DNA of 64,000 nucleotides from Streptomyces sp. NBC_01233 (lineage in GTDB: Bacteria; Actinomycetota; Actinomycetes; Streptomycetales; Streptomycetaceae): NCBI RefSeq assembly GCF_035989305.1, contig NZ_CP108514.1, positions 2,914,501 to 2,978,500 of the forward strand, read 5' to 3'. Numbering within the stretch: position 1 is the first letter of the stretch; each line of letters begins with the position of its first letter. The position numbers and the translations under genes were made by a program. Positions 16,521 to 25,535 of the stretch are shown here, one piece after another. The notes below the pieces were generated by a model. That model saw only the letters and a program-made list of their open reading frames with translations, did no database searches and was not told the origin of the DNA.

Positions 16521-17328
16521 AACGCTCCTCCAATACGCGGGCGATCAGCGCCGCCGAGTCATCCAGGGAGAGCGCGGCGGCCTGCAGATGATCGTATCGG
16601 AGCGAACCTTCCCTGAGAGCCTGAGGATTGGCCGTCATATGGCCCTGCACGAAGTCCTCGGTATAGACGATGTCCGGGTCGTCATCGAACCTCAGGACGG
16701 TGAACGAGCCAGGCAGTCCGGCATGGGCGCCCGCATCGAAGGGCAGGATCTGCACCTGCACCCACTCCCGCCTCCGCAGGTCCAACAAGTGGGCGAGCTG
16801 GTTCCGCATGACCTCCCGGCCACCGATCTCCTGGTGCAGCACGGCCTCACTCAACACCACCCACATCAGTGGCGGGTTCTCGCGGTCGAGTACGCGCTGG
16901 CGCTCCATCCGGGCGGCCACCTTCGCGTCGAGGTCCCCGTCGCTCCGCACGCCCAGCACCGCCCGCGCGTACTCCTCGGTCTGCAGCAGTCCGTAAACCA
17001 ACTGCGCCTGGAAGGTGGAGATGTACGCCGCCCTGGCCTCCATCTCCGCGTACGCCTGGAACCACGTCGGCAGCACGCTCCGCAGGACCAGCCCCACCAG
17101 CCGGGAGAAGTGCCCGTCGGTCCCCAGCGCCGCGTCCACCCGCTCCGAGAAGTCCCGCGTCGGCACCCGCTTCGTGTTCTCCACCTGGCCGATCAGCGAG
17201 CCGGTGCAGTAGATGATGTCGCCCAGCTGCGACTGCTTCAGCCCGGCGCCCTCGCGCAGCCGGCGCAGTTCGTAGCCGTAGTAATCCAGCGGCGAGGCGC
17301 TGGGATCAAGATCGCGCGTGCTGACCAT
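16480..17328 (-). CDS. XRE-family regulator with DUF5753 domain
   Basis: This 282-residue protein has an N-terminal helix-turn-helix (LRRLREGAGLKQSQLGDIIY, then GSLIGQVENTKRVPTRDFSE, about residues 23-63) and a DUF5753 region (STFQAQLVYGLLQTEEYARA, WVVLSEAVLHQEIGG). This is the WhiJ-like regulator class of Streptomyces. It forms an operon with the following DUF397 gene. The DNA target is unknown. Confidence 0.85.
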   Translation of the reverse strand: MVSTRDLDPSASPLDYYGYELRRLREGAGLKQSQLGDIIYCTGSLIGQVENTKRVPTRDFSERVDAALGTDGHFSRLVGLVLRSVLPTWFQAYAEMEARAAYISTFQAQLVYGLLQTEEYARAVLGVRSDGDLDAKVAARMERQRVLDRENPPLMWVVLSEAVLHQEIGGREVMRNQLAHLLDLRRREWVQVQILPFDAGAHAGLPGSFTVLRFDDDPDIVYTEDFVQGHMTANPQALREGSLRYDHLQAAALSLDDSAALIARVLEERYGHQPAPDGRKVA

Positions 17329-17563
17329 GGACGGTCACCCCCAAGCCAGTTGTGGTTCCGTAGCCGAGCGTAATCGTCCGGCTGCGGACAGGTGGCCCGA
17401 ATCACGCAATCGGCCCGGCTCCGGTCAGTCCGCACAGCTCACGCGTGGGAAGGAGAGCCCGCGGAGCGAAACGGGCGCACCGCGCGCCGTCCCCGCCAGG
17501 ACCAGTCAGAACCGGCCGGGGCCGCCCGCCCGGGCCCCGGCATGGACCCCTACCCGGCGGTAG

Positions 17564-18247
<684 letters not shown>

Positions 18248-18335
18248 GCCTACGAACGCCGGGCCGACAATCGCACCACGCCCCCGGATGGCCCAGTTCC
18301 GGCCGGGCGGCAGCGGGGCGGTCTAGCATCGCCGC

Positions 18336-19340
18336 GTGCGCAAAGACGACAGTTACCCGCCCCCCGAGTCCGGTTCCTCGGTCAGTCCGGACCGGCCCTG
18401 GTTCACCCGACGCTCCACGCTCGTCGTCGGGGTCGCCGCGCTCGCCCCGGCCTGTCTGGCGGGCTGGGTGCTGACCCAGGTGCTGTCCGGATCCGAGCCC
18501 GACGGGCAGCAGCCCCGGCCGCTGCCCGCCTCGCACTCGTCCCTGTCGCCGGGCGGGCGGGACGCGAAGCCCGGCTCCACCCCGAGCGACAGCCCGAGCG
18601 GCAGCCCGAGTACGGACGCGAGCTCGCCCGCGGCCGCCCCCGTACCCGCTCCCGCGCCCGCCAAGGGCCGGCTCGCGGGCAAGACCGTGGTCGTCGACCC
18701 CGGCCACAACACGGGCAACTTCAAGCACACCGACGAGATCGACCAGCAGGTCGACATCGGTACGGGTCACAAGGAGTGCGATACCACCGGCACCACGACC
18801 AACTCCGGTTACATGGAGGCGGAGTTCACCTACGACGTGTCCCTGCGGCTGCGGGCGGCCCTGGAGGCCCAGGGCGCGAAGGTGGTCCTGACCCACCAGC
18901 AGGACCGCCCGTGGGGCCCGTGCATCACCGAGCGGGCCCGCATCGGCAACGAGGCGAACGCCGACGCCGTCGTGTCCGTCCACGCCGACGGGGTCTCCGC
19001 GGGCAGCCGCGGCTTCCACGTGATCCTGCCGGCCAAGGTGAAGGGCGGCGCCGCGGACACCGCGAAGATCGTCGGACCCTCCCGCGAGCTCGGCGAGCGG
19101 ATCGCCGGGAACTTCGCCCGCACCACCGGATCGGCCCCCGCCAACTACCTCGGCAGCGGTACCGGTTTGGTCGTTCGTGACGACCTCGGCGGACTGAACC
19201 TGTCAACTCGGCCCAAGGTGTTCATCGAATGCGGCAACATGCGTGATGCCAAGGACGCGGCGCAGCTTACGAGTCCGGAGTGGCGGCAGAAGGCGGCGCA
19301 GGGCATCGCGGACGGCATCGTCGGTTTCCTGGGCGGGTAG
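18336..19340 (+). CDS. N-acetylmuramoyl-L-alanine amidase (Amidase_3)
   Basis: This 334-residue peptidoglycan amidase has a cytosolic N-terminus, one membrane anchor (LVVGVAALAPACLAGWVL, about 28-45), a Ser/Pro-rich linker of about 70 residues and a zinc amidase domain. Visible motifs are VVVDPGHNTG (first His), MEAEFTYDVS (zinc Glu), VSVHADG (second His) and FIECGNM (catalytic Glu). It cuts the amide bond between MurNAc and the stem peptide on the outer face. The GTG start is taken because it gives the anchor close to the N-terminus. Confidence 0.9.
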   Translation: MRKDDSYPPPESGSSVSPDRPWFTRRSTLVVGVAALAPACLAGWVLTQVLSGSEPDGQQPRPLPASHSSLSPGGRDAKPGSTPSDSPSGSPSTDASSPAAAPVPAPAPAKGRLAGKTVVVDPGHNTGNFKHTDEIDQQVDIGTGHKECDTTGTTTNSGYMEAEFTYDVSLRLRAALEAQGAKVVLTHQQDRPWGPCITERARIGNEANADAVVSVHADGVSAGSRGFHVILPAKVKGGAADTAKIVGPSRELGERIAGNFARTTGSAPANYLGSGTGLVVRDDLGGLNLSTRPKVFIECGNMRDAKDAAQLTSPEWRQKAAQGIADGIVGFLGG

Positions 19341-19492
19341 TCCACCTCGGCAGCCCCGTTTCGGGGCTGCTCGCCGCCCCGATCCTCTCGGCCGCGGGGA
19401 ACCTCCGTACCATGGTGCCGCCCGCCCTGTGCAGGCGCGATCTGCGACCGCGGCACCACGAGACGACCGAGACCGAGAAGGACACCTAAGAC

Positions 19493-20317
19493 GTGAACAT
19501 CCGCTCCCTCACTCGAGGCGACGGCGTGGTGATCGGAGCAGCGGCGCTGCTGTTCATCGCCTCGTTCCTCGATTTCTACTCCACCACGGGTGGCGACCTG
19601 CCGAGCGCGTGGGACACCGACTCCTACCGCCTGGTGCTCCCCAGCGTCTTCCTGCTCGGCTTCATCGCCGCCGGCCTGCTCATCGCGGGCCGCTTCCAGC
19701 CGGAGACCCGCAAGGTCCTGGGCCTGCCGCTGACGGCGTGGGGCACCGTGCTCGCCGTCTCGGCGGCCTGGTCGGCGCTGTGGGCGCTGATCACCTGCCC
19801 GAGCCAGCTCGACCTGGGCGCGGGCGCCGTCCTCGCCTTCCTCGCCACCCTGGCGCTGGCCGGCGTGGCCGTGGCCGGTGCGAAGATCCCGGCCCTCGCG
19901 GGCCAGCTGGTGCCGGAGCCGAAGCCGGCCGCCGTCCCGCCGTACGCGGGCCAGCCGGGCCAGCCGGGCCAGCCCCAGCCGGGCGCCGGGTACGGCTACC
20001 CGGGCGGGCAGCAGCCCTACGGTTCCACCCCGCAGCCGGTCCCGCCGTACGGCGGCACCCCGACGCCGGCCCCGCAGGAGGCCCACCAGCCGGCTCCGAC
20101 GCCCGCCCCGGCTGCGGACTTCACGCCGTTCTGGTTCGCGGTCCCGGTGGCCCGCCCCCTCTTCGCCGAGGACGGCACCCCCACCCCGATCGCCGAACTC
20201 GCCCCGGGCACCTGGTACCTGGCCGTCGAGCAGCGCGGCCCGGCCACCCTGGTCGCGCAGACCCAGGACGGCCGCCGCGGCATCCTGAACGACACCTCGG
20301 GCATCCAGCGCGGCTGA
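19493..20317 (+). CDS. Four-helix membrane protein with Pro/Gln-rich tail (DUF5336-like)
   Basis: The 274 residues start with four hydrophobic helices (about 13-135). A proline/glycine/glutamine-rich stretch follows (GQPGQPGQPQPGAGYGYPGG), then a small C-terminal domain (PFWFAVPVARPLFAEDGTP, then GTWYLAVEQRGPATLVAQTQ). The layout resembles mycobacterial 34-kDa antigen homologs (DUF5336). The function is unknown. A strong hairpin terminator follows at 20339. Confidence 0.65.
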   Translation: MNIRSLTRGDGVVIGAAALLFIASFLDFYSTTGGDLPSAWDTDSYRLVLPSVFLLGFIAAGLLIAGRFQPETRKVLGLPLTAWGTVLAVSAAWSALWALITCPSQLDLGAGAVLAFLATLALAGVAVAGAKIPALAGQLVPEPKPAAVPPYAGQPGQPGQPQPGAGYGYPGGQQPYGSTPQPVPPYGGTPTPAPQEAHQPAPTPAPAADFTPFWFAVPVARPLFAEDGTPTPIAELAPGTWYLAVEQRGPATLVAQTQDGRRGILNDTSGIQRG

Positions 20318-20338
20318 GTCCCGCTCCCGCGCACACGA

Positions 20339-20370
20339 CGGCCCCCCCGCCCTTCCGGGCGGGGGGGCCG
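20339..20370. terminator. Rho-independent-type hairpin
   Basis: A 14-bp perfect GC stem (CGGCCCCCCCGCCC / GGGCGGGGGGGCCG) with a TTCC loop follows the four-helix protein gene. It should insulate the LLM gene from it. Confidence 0.8.
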
Positions 20371-20383
20371 TTGCCCTACAGTC

Positions 20384-20402
20384 ACCTGACGCATCGTCAG
20401 GT
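20384..20402. promoter_or_regulatory. Inverted repeat CTGAC-N5-GTCAG, site 3
   Basis: ACCTGACGCATCGTCAGGT is a perfect 8-bp inverted repeat around CAT, 29 bp before the LLM start. No KstR-type site is visible in this promoter, so this palindrome is the best operator candidate. Confidence 0.55.
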
Positions 20403-20431
20403 ATGGCTGTCGGCACCGCGGAGGGACGTAC

Positions 20432-21442
20432 ATGCGCCTCGGACTCGCACTCGGCTACTGGGGCCGCGGCCCCCAGCCCGCCCACCTCGACCTCGCCACC
20501 GAGGCCGAGAGCCTCGGCTACGACTCGGTGTGGACCGCCGAAGCGTGGGGCTCGGACGCCTTCACCCCGCTGACCTGGATCGCCGCGCACACCTCTCGGA
20601 TTCGCCTCGGCACGGCCATCGCGCAGATGGCCGCCCGCACCCCGACCGCCACCGCCATGCACGCCCTCACCCTGGACCACCTCTCCGGCGGCCGGATGAT
20701 GCTCGGGCTGGGCCTGTCCGGCCCGCAGGTGGTCGAGGGCTGGTACGGGCGCCCCTTCCCCGCGAGCCCGCTCACCGCGACCCGCGAGTACGTCGACGTC
20801 ATCCGCCAGGTGCTGCGCCGCGAGGGCCCGGTCGCCCTGGACGGCCGCTTCCACAGCCACCCGTACCGCGGCGAGGACGGCACCGGCATCGGCAAGCCCC
20901 TGAAGCCCATCACCCACCCGCTCCGCCCCGACCTGCCGCTCCTGCTGGGCGCCGAGGGACCGAAGAACATCGCCCAGACCACGCGGATCGCGGACGGCTG
21001 GCTGCCCCTGTACTGGTCGCCGACCCGCACCGACGTCTACCGGGCCGCGCTGACGGACCTCCCCGAGGGCTTCATGATCGCGCCGATGGCCCGCGCGAAG
21101 GTCTGCGACGACGTCGCCGAGGGGCTGCTCCCGGTCAAGGCGATGCTCGGCTTCTACATCGGCGGCATGGGCCACGCGGCCCGCAACTTCCATGCCGACC
21201 TGATGGCCCGGATGGGCTACGAGGAGGAGGCCCGCCGCATCCAGGAGCTGTTCCTCGCCGGCCGCAAGGAGGAGGCGGTCCTGGCCGTCCCCGACGCCTT
21301 CGCCGACGAGATCTCCCTGATCGGCCCGCGGGAGCGGATCGCCGAACGCCTGGAACTGTGGCGCAAGGGCCCTGTCACCGACCTCCTCGTGACGGCCCCG
21401 GACCCGCACACCCTCCGGGTGCTGGCGGAACTCAACAGCTAG
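20432..21442 (+). CDS. LLM-class F420-dependent oxidoreductase
   Basis: This 336-residue TIM-barrel protein of the luciferase-like family starts LGLALGYWGRGPQPAHLDLA and contains GYDSVWTAEAWGSDAFTPL, HLSGGRMMLGLGLSGPQVVE and a C-terminal DLLVTAPDPHTLRVLAEL. The F420-dependent subgroup includes Rv3520c of the mycobacterial cholesterol gene cluster. The electron donor is inferred from family. The AGGG before ATG supports the start. It shares the CTGAC-N5-GTCAG promoter motif with three genes of the catabolic set here. Confidence 0.85.
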   Translation: MRLGLALGYWGRGPQPAHLDLATEAESLGYDSVWTAEAWGSDAFTPLTWIAAHTSRIRLGTAIAQMAARTPTATAMHALTLDHLSGGRMMLGLGLSGPQVVEGWYGRPFPASPLTATREYVDVIRQVLRREGPVALDGRFHSHPYRGEDGTGIGKPLKPITHPLRPDLPLLLGAEGPKNIAQTTRIADGWLPLYWSPTRTDVYRAALTDLPEGFMIAPMARAKVCDDVAEGLLPVKAMLGFYIGGMGHAARNFHADLMARMGYEEEARRIQELFLAGRKEEAVLAVPDAFADEISLIGPRERIAERLELWRKGPVTDLLVTAPDPHTLRVLAELNS

Positions 21443-21619
21443 GGGACGCCCCGCCGATGGGATCATCGGAAGTGACAGTGGCTGGCTGAAAGTGGATGAC
21501 GATCGTCGCCGCTACGGGTTTCGCGTGCGCCCGACTGGCGCCGGGGGCAACCGGCCGCAGACCGGTCGCGATGCGCCGCGCCCGCCGCGGCCACGCCGTC
21601 CTCTGCTCGAAGGAAACCC

Positions 21620-22032
21620 TTGCTGCGCCCCACTCGTGCGACAGTCCTGCTGACCGCGGGCCTCGTCTCCCTCCTCGGCCTGCCCGCCACTGCGGCTGCC
21701 GCCGAAACCCCGATCAACCTCTACGTGGACAACGCCTCCGACTCCGGCTGCTCGCCCCCGGCGCCACCGCCTCGGTCGCCGGCCTGCCCGCAGGCTCCGT
21801 CGGCGCGGCCCTGAACGTGACCACCACCGACACCACCGGCCCCGGCTTCCTGACCGTCTACGGACACGGCGGCACGCGGCCCGAGGCGAGCAGCCTCCAG
21901 ACGCGCCCCGGCGAGACCGTCCCCAACCACGTCACCACCCCCGTGGCGGACGGCCGCGCCGGCATCCGGAACAGCTACGACGGCAGCAACCACGTGATCA
22001 CCGACCTGTTCGGCCACTTCACCCGGGGCTGA
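21620..22032 (+). pseudogene. Broken secreted beta-helix-type protein
   Basis: A TTG start with AAGGA upstream opens a signal peptide (VLLTAGLVSLLGLPATAAAA) and the first beta-helix residues TPINLYVDNASDSGCS. The frame then runs into stop-bound nonsense. In another frame the sequence resumes as GATASVAGLPAGSVGAALNV, GFLTVYGHGGTRPEAS and ending VITDLFGHF, the usual C-terminal domain of large secreted Streptomyces proteins. The middle (several hundred residues in relatives) is missing and the ends are out of frame. Confidence 0.65.
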
Positions 22033-22050
22033 CCCCACCCGCAGCACACC

Positions 22051-22091
22051 GGAGCCCCGGTCACCGCGCACACCGCGGTGACCGGGGCTCC
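22051..22091. terminator. Bidirectional terminator
   Basis: A perfect 18-bp stem (GGAGCCCCGGTCACCGCG and its complement) with a CACAC loop lies between the end of the broken secreted gene and the convergent gene ending at 22099. Confidence 0.85.
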
Positions 22092-22098
22092 CGGCGTG

Positions 22099-22500
22099 TC
22101 AGGACGAAGGGGTGTCGGTGTCCGCCCGGGGGACGGCCTCCAGCAGCTCGCGCACGTCGAGCGGCATGACGGCGATCTCGATGCTCCCGCCGCCCTCGTA
22201 GGTGCAAGTGACGATCCGCGAGCCGGGGTTGATGACGATGCCCTCCTTCACCGAGGGGACCCGCACCCCGGTGGCGCGGCCGCCGGGCAGCGGTACGGGC
22301 TCGCCGCGCTCGGGGACCCAGCGGGCCGCGCCCCCGTCGGCGTACACCCGGCCGGCCCGCCAGCGCCCTTCGCCGGCGGGCCGGCGCGCCATCCCGGGAA
22401 TCCCGGGCACGGGGCCGGCGGCCGTCCGCGCGAGGTGCTTGCGCCGCAACAGCCACGCGGCTCCGGCTGCCCCGGCGGCGAGGAACACGTACTCGATCAT
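22099..22500 (-). CDS. Single-span membrane protein, DUF2550-like
   Basis: This 133-residue protein begins with a membrane helix (YVFLAAGAAGAAWLLRRK). A small beta-rich domain follows: GRWRAGRVYADGGAARWVPE, then SRIVTCTYEGGGSIEIAVMP. The order of a span, an RW..G motif and a late strand resembles DUF2550 proteins of actinobacteria, but the match is loose. The function is unknown. It is convergent with the broken gene upstream, separated by the terminator. Confidence 0.55.
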   Translation of the reverse strand: MIEYVFLAAGAAGAAWLLRRKHLARTAAGPVPGIPGMARRPAGEGRWRAGRVYADGGAARWVPERGEPVPLPGGRATGVRVPSVKEGIVINPGSRIVTCTYEGGGSIEIAVMPLDVRELLEAVPRADTDTPSS

Positions 22501-22553
22501 CCGCCCATTGAAACAGGCCGGAACCGGCCGCCGGGCCGGGCGGGCCGGCCGGC

Positions 22554-23192
22554 TCAGCCGCCGCTCAGCTGGGACGTGCTCGGTACCTTGTCGACGACCT
22601 CGGCGCCCGCGCTCTTGCCCGCCTCCTTGACGCTGCTGATGACGTCGTCGAAGGAGTTGATGTCGGCGTCGCCGGCCTCGCCCTTGCGCAGTTTGGTGCC
22701 GAGGCCCTTGAGGGACGCGATGCCCGCCGTCAGCGGCGCCATCGCCTTCGACAGCAGCGGGTCGCCCTTGGCGTTGTCGGCCGCCGCCTTCAGCCGGTTG
22801 TACGCGAACGCTCCCGCGAGGCCGGCCTTGATGAGCGCGAAGGTACGGCCCTTGGCGCCCTTCTTGAACTTGCCCGCACGGTACGGCTTGATGATCCACT
22901 GGTACGTCGCTCCGGCCGCGAGCCCGGCGTTGGCGACGAAGCGCGTCTTGGCGAACTTCTGCTTCTCGGCGGACGTGCTGGGCGACGGCGCCACCGCGGC
23001 CAGTTCGTCGGCCTCGGCCGCGACGGGCTCCGCCGCCGCGAGCGCGGCCAGCTCCCCCATCGACGCGGCGGACAGCTCCTCGCGCGGGCCGCTCCCGCCG
23101 CTGCCGCAGGCGGTGGCGCCGACCATCAGCGCGGTGGACAGGACCACCGCCGTGACGGCGCGACGGAATCGGACGGTCGTGGGTACGGACAC
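22554..23192 (-). CDS. Putative lipoprotein
   Basis: The 212 residues have a lipoprotein-type signal (AVTAVVLSTALMVGATACGS, lipid Cys about residue 29). An Ala/Glu-rich stretch and a basic mid-region (FKKGAKGRTFALIKAGLAGA) follow, then a tail with DDVISSVKEAGKSAGAEVVD. No known domain is recognised. GTG 23192 has GGAGG five bases upstream. Confidence 0.65.
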   Translation of the reverse strand: MSVPTTVRFRRAVTAVVLSTALMVGATACGSGGSGPREELSAASMGELAALAAAEPVAAEADELAAVAPSPSTSAEKQKFAKTRFVANAGLAAGATYQWIIKPYRAGKFKKGAKGRTFALIKAGLAGAFAYNRLKAAADNAKGDPLLSKAMAPLTAGIASLKGLGTKLRKGEAGDADINSFDDVISSVKEAGKSAGAEVVDKVPSTSQLSGG

Positions 23193-23305
23193 GGTTTCCT
23201 CCGGGGACTGAGGTGTCCCCCGCAGCCTCACCCCTGCCCCGCGGCCCCGCCACTCGCGGGGACCCGTTCGGGTTTGCCGTCCGCCTACGCGGCAACACGC
23301 GGAGC

Positions 23306-23633
23306 ATGCCCACACACACCCGGGCAAGCGCACGCGGAAGCAGTCAGGCCGGGCGGGCCGTCGCACTGGTGGCGGGCGTACTGGCCTTCGTCATCGCCCT
23401 GTGGATCCTGATGTACCTGCTGGACGCCAACCGGGGCAACGAGCTCGTGGAGTTCGTCCACGACACCGCCAGCCGGCTGGCCGGCTGGTCCTACGACCTG
23501 TTCACCTTCAGTCACTGGGGGCACCCCCAGCGGTAGCTGGGGGAGGGTCCAGGTCGTCTTCGGCTACGGCGTGGCCGCCGTGGTCTGCCTCCTCGTCGGC
23601 CACGCCGTAGCCGGCTGGCTCTACCGGCGCTGA
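23306..23633 (+). pseudogene. Small membrane protein interrupted by a palindromic repeat
   Basis: ATG 23306 opens a helix protein (ALVAGVLAFVIALWILMYLL) followed by DTASRLAGWSYDLFTFSH. At 23516 a 31-bp palindromic repeat begins and brings a stop at 23534. Directly after the repeat, in the frame restored by removing those 31 bases, the sequence continues VQVVFGYGVAAVVCLLVGHA to a TGA at 23631, a second membrane helix. The intact protein would have about 98 residues with two spans. Confidence 0.6.
23516..23546. repeat. Short palindromic repeat inserted in a gene
   Basis: TGGGGGCACCCCCAGCGGTA followed by GCTGGGGGAGG. On the minus strand it reads CCCTCCCCCAGCTACCGCTG, close to the hairpin at the right end of the IscB element (CCCTCCCCCAGCTGAAGCAG). 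Confidence 0.7.
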
Positions 23634-23646
23634 CGCCGGCCGCGGC

Positions 23647-24729
23647 TCAGCCGCAGCAGTCCGGCTCCAGTCCGGCCGGGAGCGAGGTCCCGCCGAACAC
23701 CTCGGTGGTGGCCTCGTCCCCGCCCAGCGCCGCCACGGCGAGCAGCAGGGACCCGGCGGTCCAGGTGGTCTGCTCCACGGGCCAGACGGCCTCGTCCTGG
23801 AAGACGTATCCCGTCCAGTACATGCCGTTGTCGGCGCGCAGGTGGGTGATCGAGCGCAGGATCTCCAGGGCCCGGTCGGACTCCCCCGTCGCCCACAGCG
23901 CGAGCGCCAGCTCGCAGGACTCGCCGCCCGTCACCCACGGGTTGGGCAGGACGCAGCGCACGCCGAGGCCTGGGACCACGAACTCGTCCCAGCGCTGCTC
24001 GATGCGCGCCGTGGCCTCGGCGCCGGTCAGGGCGCCGCCGAGGACCGGGTAGTACCAGTCCATCGAGTAGTGGTTCTTGTCGAGGAACCGCTCGGGGTGG
24101 CGCCGGATCGCGTGCCGCAGGGCGCCCGCGGCCAGCTCCCAGTCGGGCTGCGGCTCCTCGCGGTGCTCGGCGATGGCCAAGGCGCAGCGCAGTGCCTGGT
24201 GGATGGAGGAGGAGCCGGTGAGGAGGGCGTCGGTGACGGCGGTGCCGTCGGCCTCCCGCTTCCAGCCGATCTCGCCGCCCGGCTGCTGGAGCGTCAGGAC
24301 GCACTCCACGGCCGCGTAGACGGCCGGCCACATGCGGTCGAGGAAGGTGTCGTCGCCGGTGGACAGGTAGTGGTGCCAGACGCCGACGGCTATGTAGGCG
24401 GTGAAGTTGCTCTCGCGGCTGGCGTCCTGCGGCTCGGTGGTGTCCACGCCCTGCGGCCGGTCGGCGTAGGCCGCGTACCAGGAGCCGTCCTGGTTCTGGT
24501 GCCGCGCCAGCCACGCGTACGCCCGCTCGGCGGCCTCGTGCTCGCCGGCCGCGTCCAGCGCCATCGCGGCCTCGGTGTGGTCCCACGGGTCGAGGTGGTG
24601 CCCGCGGAACCACGGGATGGCCCCGTCCGCGCGCTGGGCGGCGAGGATGCCCGCCACCGTCGCGGCGGCCTGCTCGGCGGTCAGTACGCCGTCCAGGACC
24701 AGGTGTTCGGTGCGTCCGGGCGAGCTCAC
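23647..24729 (-). CDS. Alpha/alpha-toroid (prenyltransferase/cyclase-fold) protein
   Basis: This 360-residue cytosolic protein is built of helical-hairpin repeats: QRADGAIPWFRGHHLDPWDH, RHQNQDGSWYAAYADRP and NHYSMDWYYPVLGGALTG. These resemble the alpha6/alpha6 fold of prenyltransferase/squalene-cyclase and glycoside-hydrolase relatives. The true reaction is unknown. The GTG start overlaps the stop of the methyltransferase (GTGA), so glycosyltransferase, methyltransferase and this gene form one operon. Confidence 0.7.
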   Translation of the reverse strand: MSSPGRTEHLVLDGVLTAEQAAATVAGILAAQRADGAIPWFRGHHLDPWDHTEAAMALDAAGEHEAAERAYAWLARHQNQDGSWYAAYADRPQGVDTTEPQDASRESNFTAYIAVGVWHHYLSTGDDTFLDRMWPAVYAAVECVLTLQQPGGEIGWKREADGTAVTDALLTGSSSIHQALRCALAIAEHREEPQPDWELAAGALRHAIRRHPERFLDKNHYSMDWYYPVLGGALTGAEATARIEQRWDEFVVPGLGVRCVLPNPWVTGGESCELALALWATGESDRALEILRSITHLRADNGMYWTGYVFQDEAVWPVEQTTWTAGSLLLAVAALGGDEATTEVFGGTSLPAGLEPDCCG

Positions 24730-25460
24730 TGGGTCGCGCCGACGGGGAGGTGGGGCTTGGTCGCGTACGCCACGAAGCTCTTGCCGATGAGCGGGTTCAG
24801 GGCCTGCTCGGCGAGCCGCGTGGCCAGCGGCTTCTTCATGATGTCCCAGACCAGGAGCTTGTGGTACGCCTTGACGGGCAGCGCCTTGTCGTTGTCGACG
24901 CCGAAGGCGCACTTGAGCCACCAGTACGGGGAGTGCAGCCCGTGCGCGTGGTGAGTGCCGTACGGCTTGAGGCCCGCGGCCCTCATCTTGCCGAGCAGCT
25001 CGTCCGCCTTGTAGATGCGGATGTGGCCGCCCTCGACCTCGTGGTAGGCGTCGGAGAGCGCCCAGCAGATCTTCTCGGGGCCGTAGCGCGGGACGGTTAT
25101 GGCGATGCGCCCGCCGGGCTTGAGCACGCGCACCATCTCGGCGAGCACGCCCTTGTCGTCGGGGATGTGCTCCATGACCTCGGAGATGATCACGACGTCG
25201 AAGGAGTCGTCGGGAAAGGGCAGGGCGAGGGCGTCGCCCTCCATGGCGGTGGCGGTGGCCCCGGCGGGGGCCTCGCCGGCCTCCTTCATGGCGGCGAACC
25301 ACTTGGCGACCTCGCGGATCTCCTCGCCGTTGCGGTCGACGGCGACCACCTGGGCGCCTCTCCGGTAGCACTCGAAGGCGTGCCGGCCTGCGCCGCAGCC
25401 CAGATCGAGTACGCGGTCGCCTGCGGCGAGCGGGAACCGGGAGAAATCGACGGTCAGCAC
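24726..25460 (-). CDS. Class I SAM-dependent methyltransferase
   Basis: The 244 residues show motif I VLDLGCGAGRHAFECYRRGA (about 17-36), VVAVDRNGEEI, EGDALALPFPDDSFDVV and SEVMEHIPDDKGVLAEMVRV. This is a Methyltransf_11-type domain as found in ubiquinone/sterol or small-molecule methyltransferases. Later residues (HGLHSPYWWLKCAFGVDN) are specific to this group. It lies in the middle of the three-gene operon, about 75 bp after the glycosyltransferase. Confidence 0.8.
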   Translation of the reverse strand: MLTVDFSRFPLAAGDRVLDLGCGAGRHAFECYRRGAQVVAVDRNGEEIREVAKWFAAMKEAGEAPAGATATAMEGDALALPFPDDSFDVVIISEVMEHIPDDKGVLAEMVRVLKPGGRIAITVPRYGPEKICWALSDAYHEVEGGHIRIYKADELLGKMRAAGLKPYGTHHAHGLHSPYWWLKCAFGVDNDKALPVKAYHKLLVWDIMKKPLATRLAEQALNPLIGKSFVAYATKPHLPVGATQ

Positions 25461-25535
25461 GGGGTCCTGCCTTCGCGGTCGCGGGGGTGTGGGGCGGGGG
25501 TGTGGATGAGGCGGAGGGTCACCGCGCGCGGCAGG

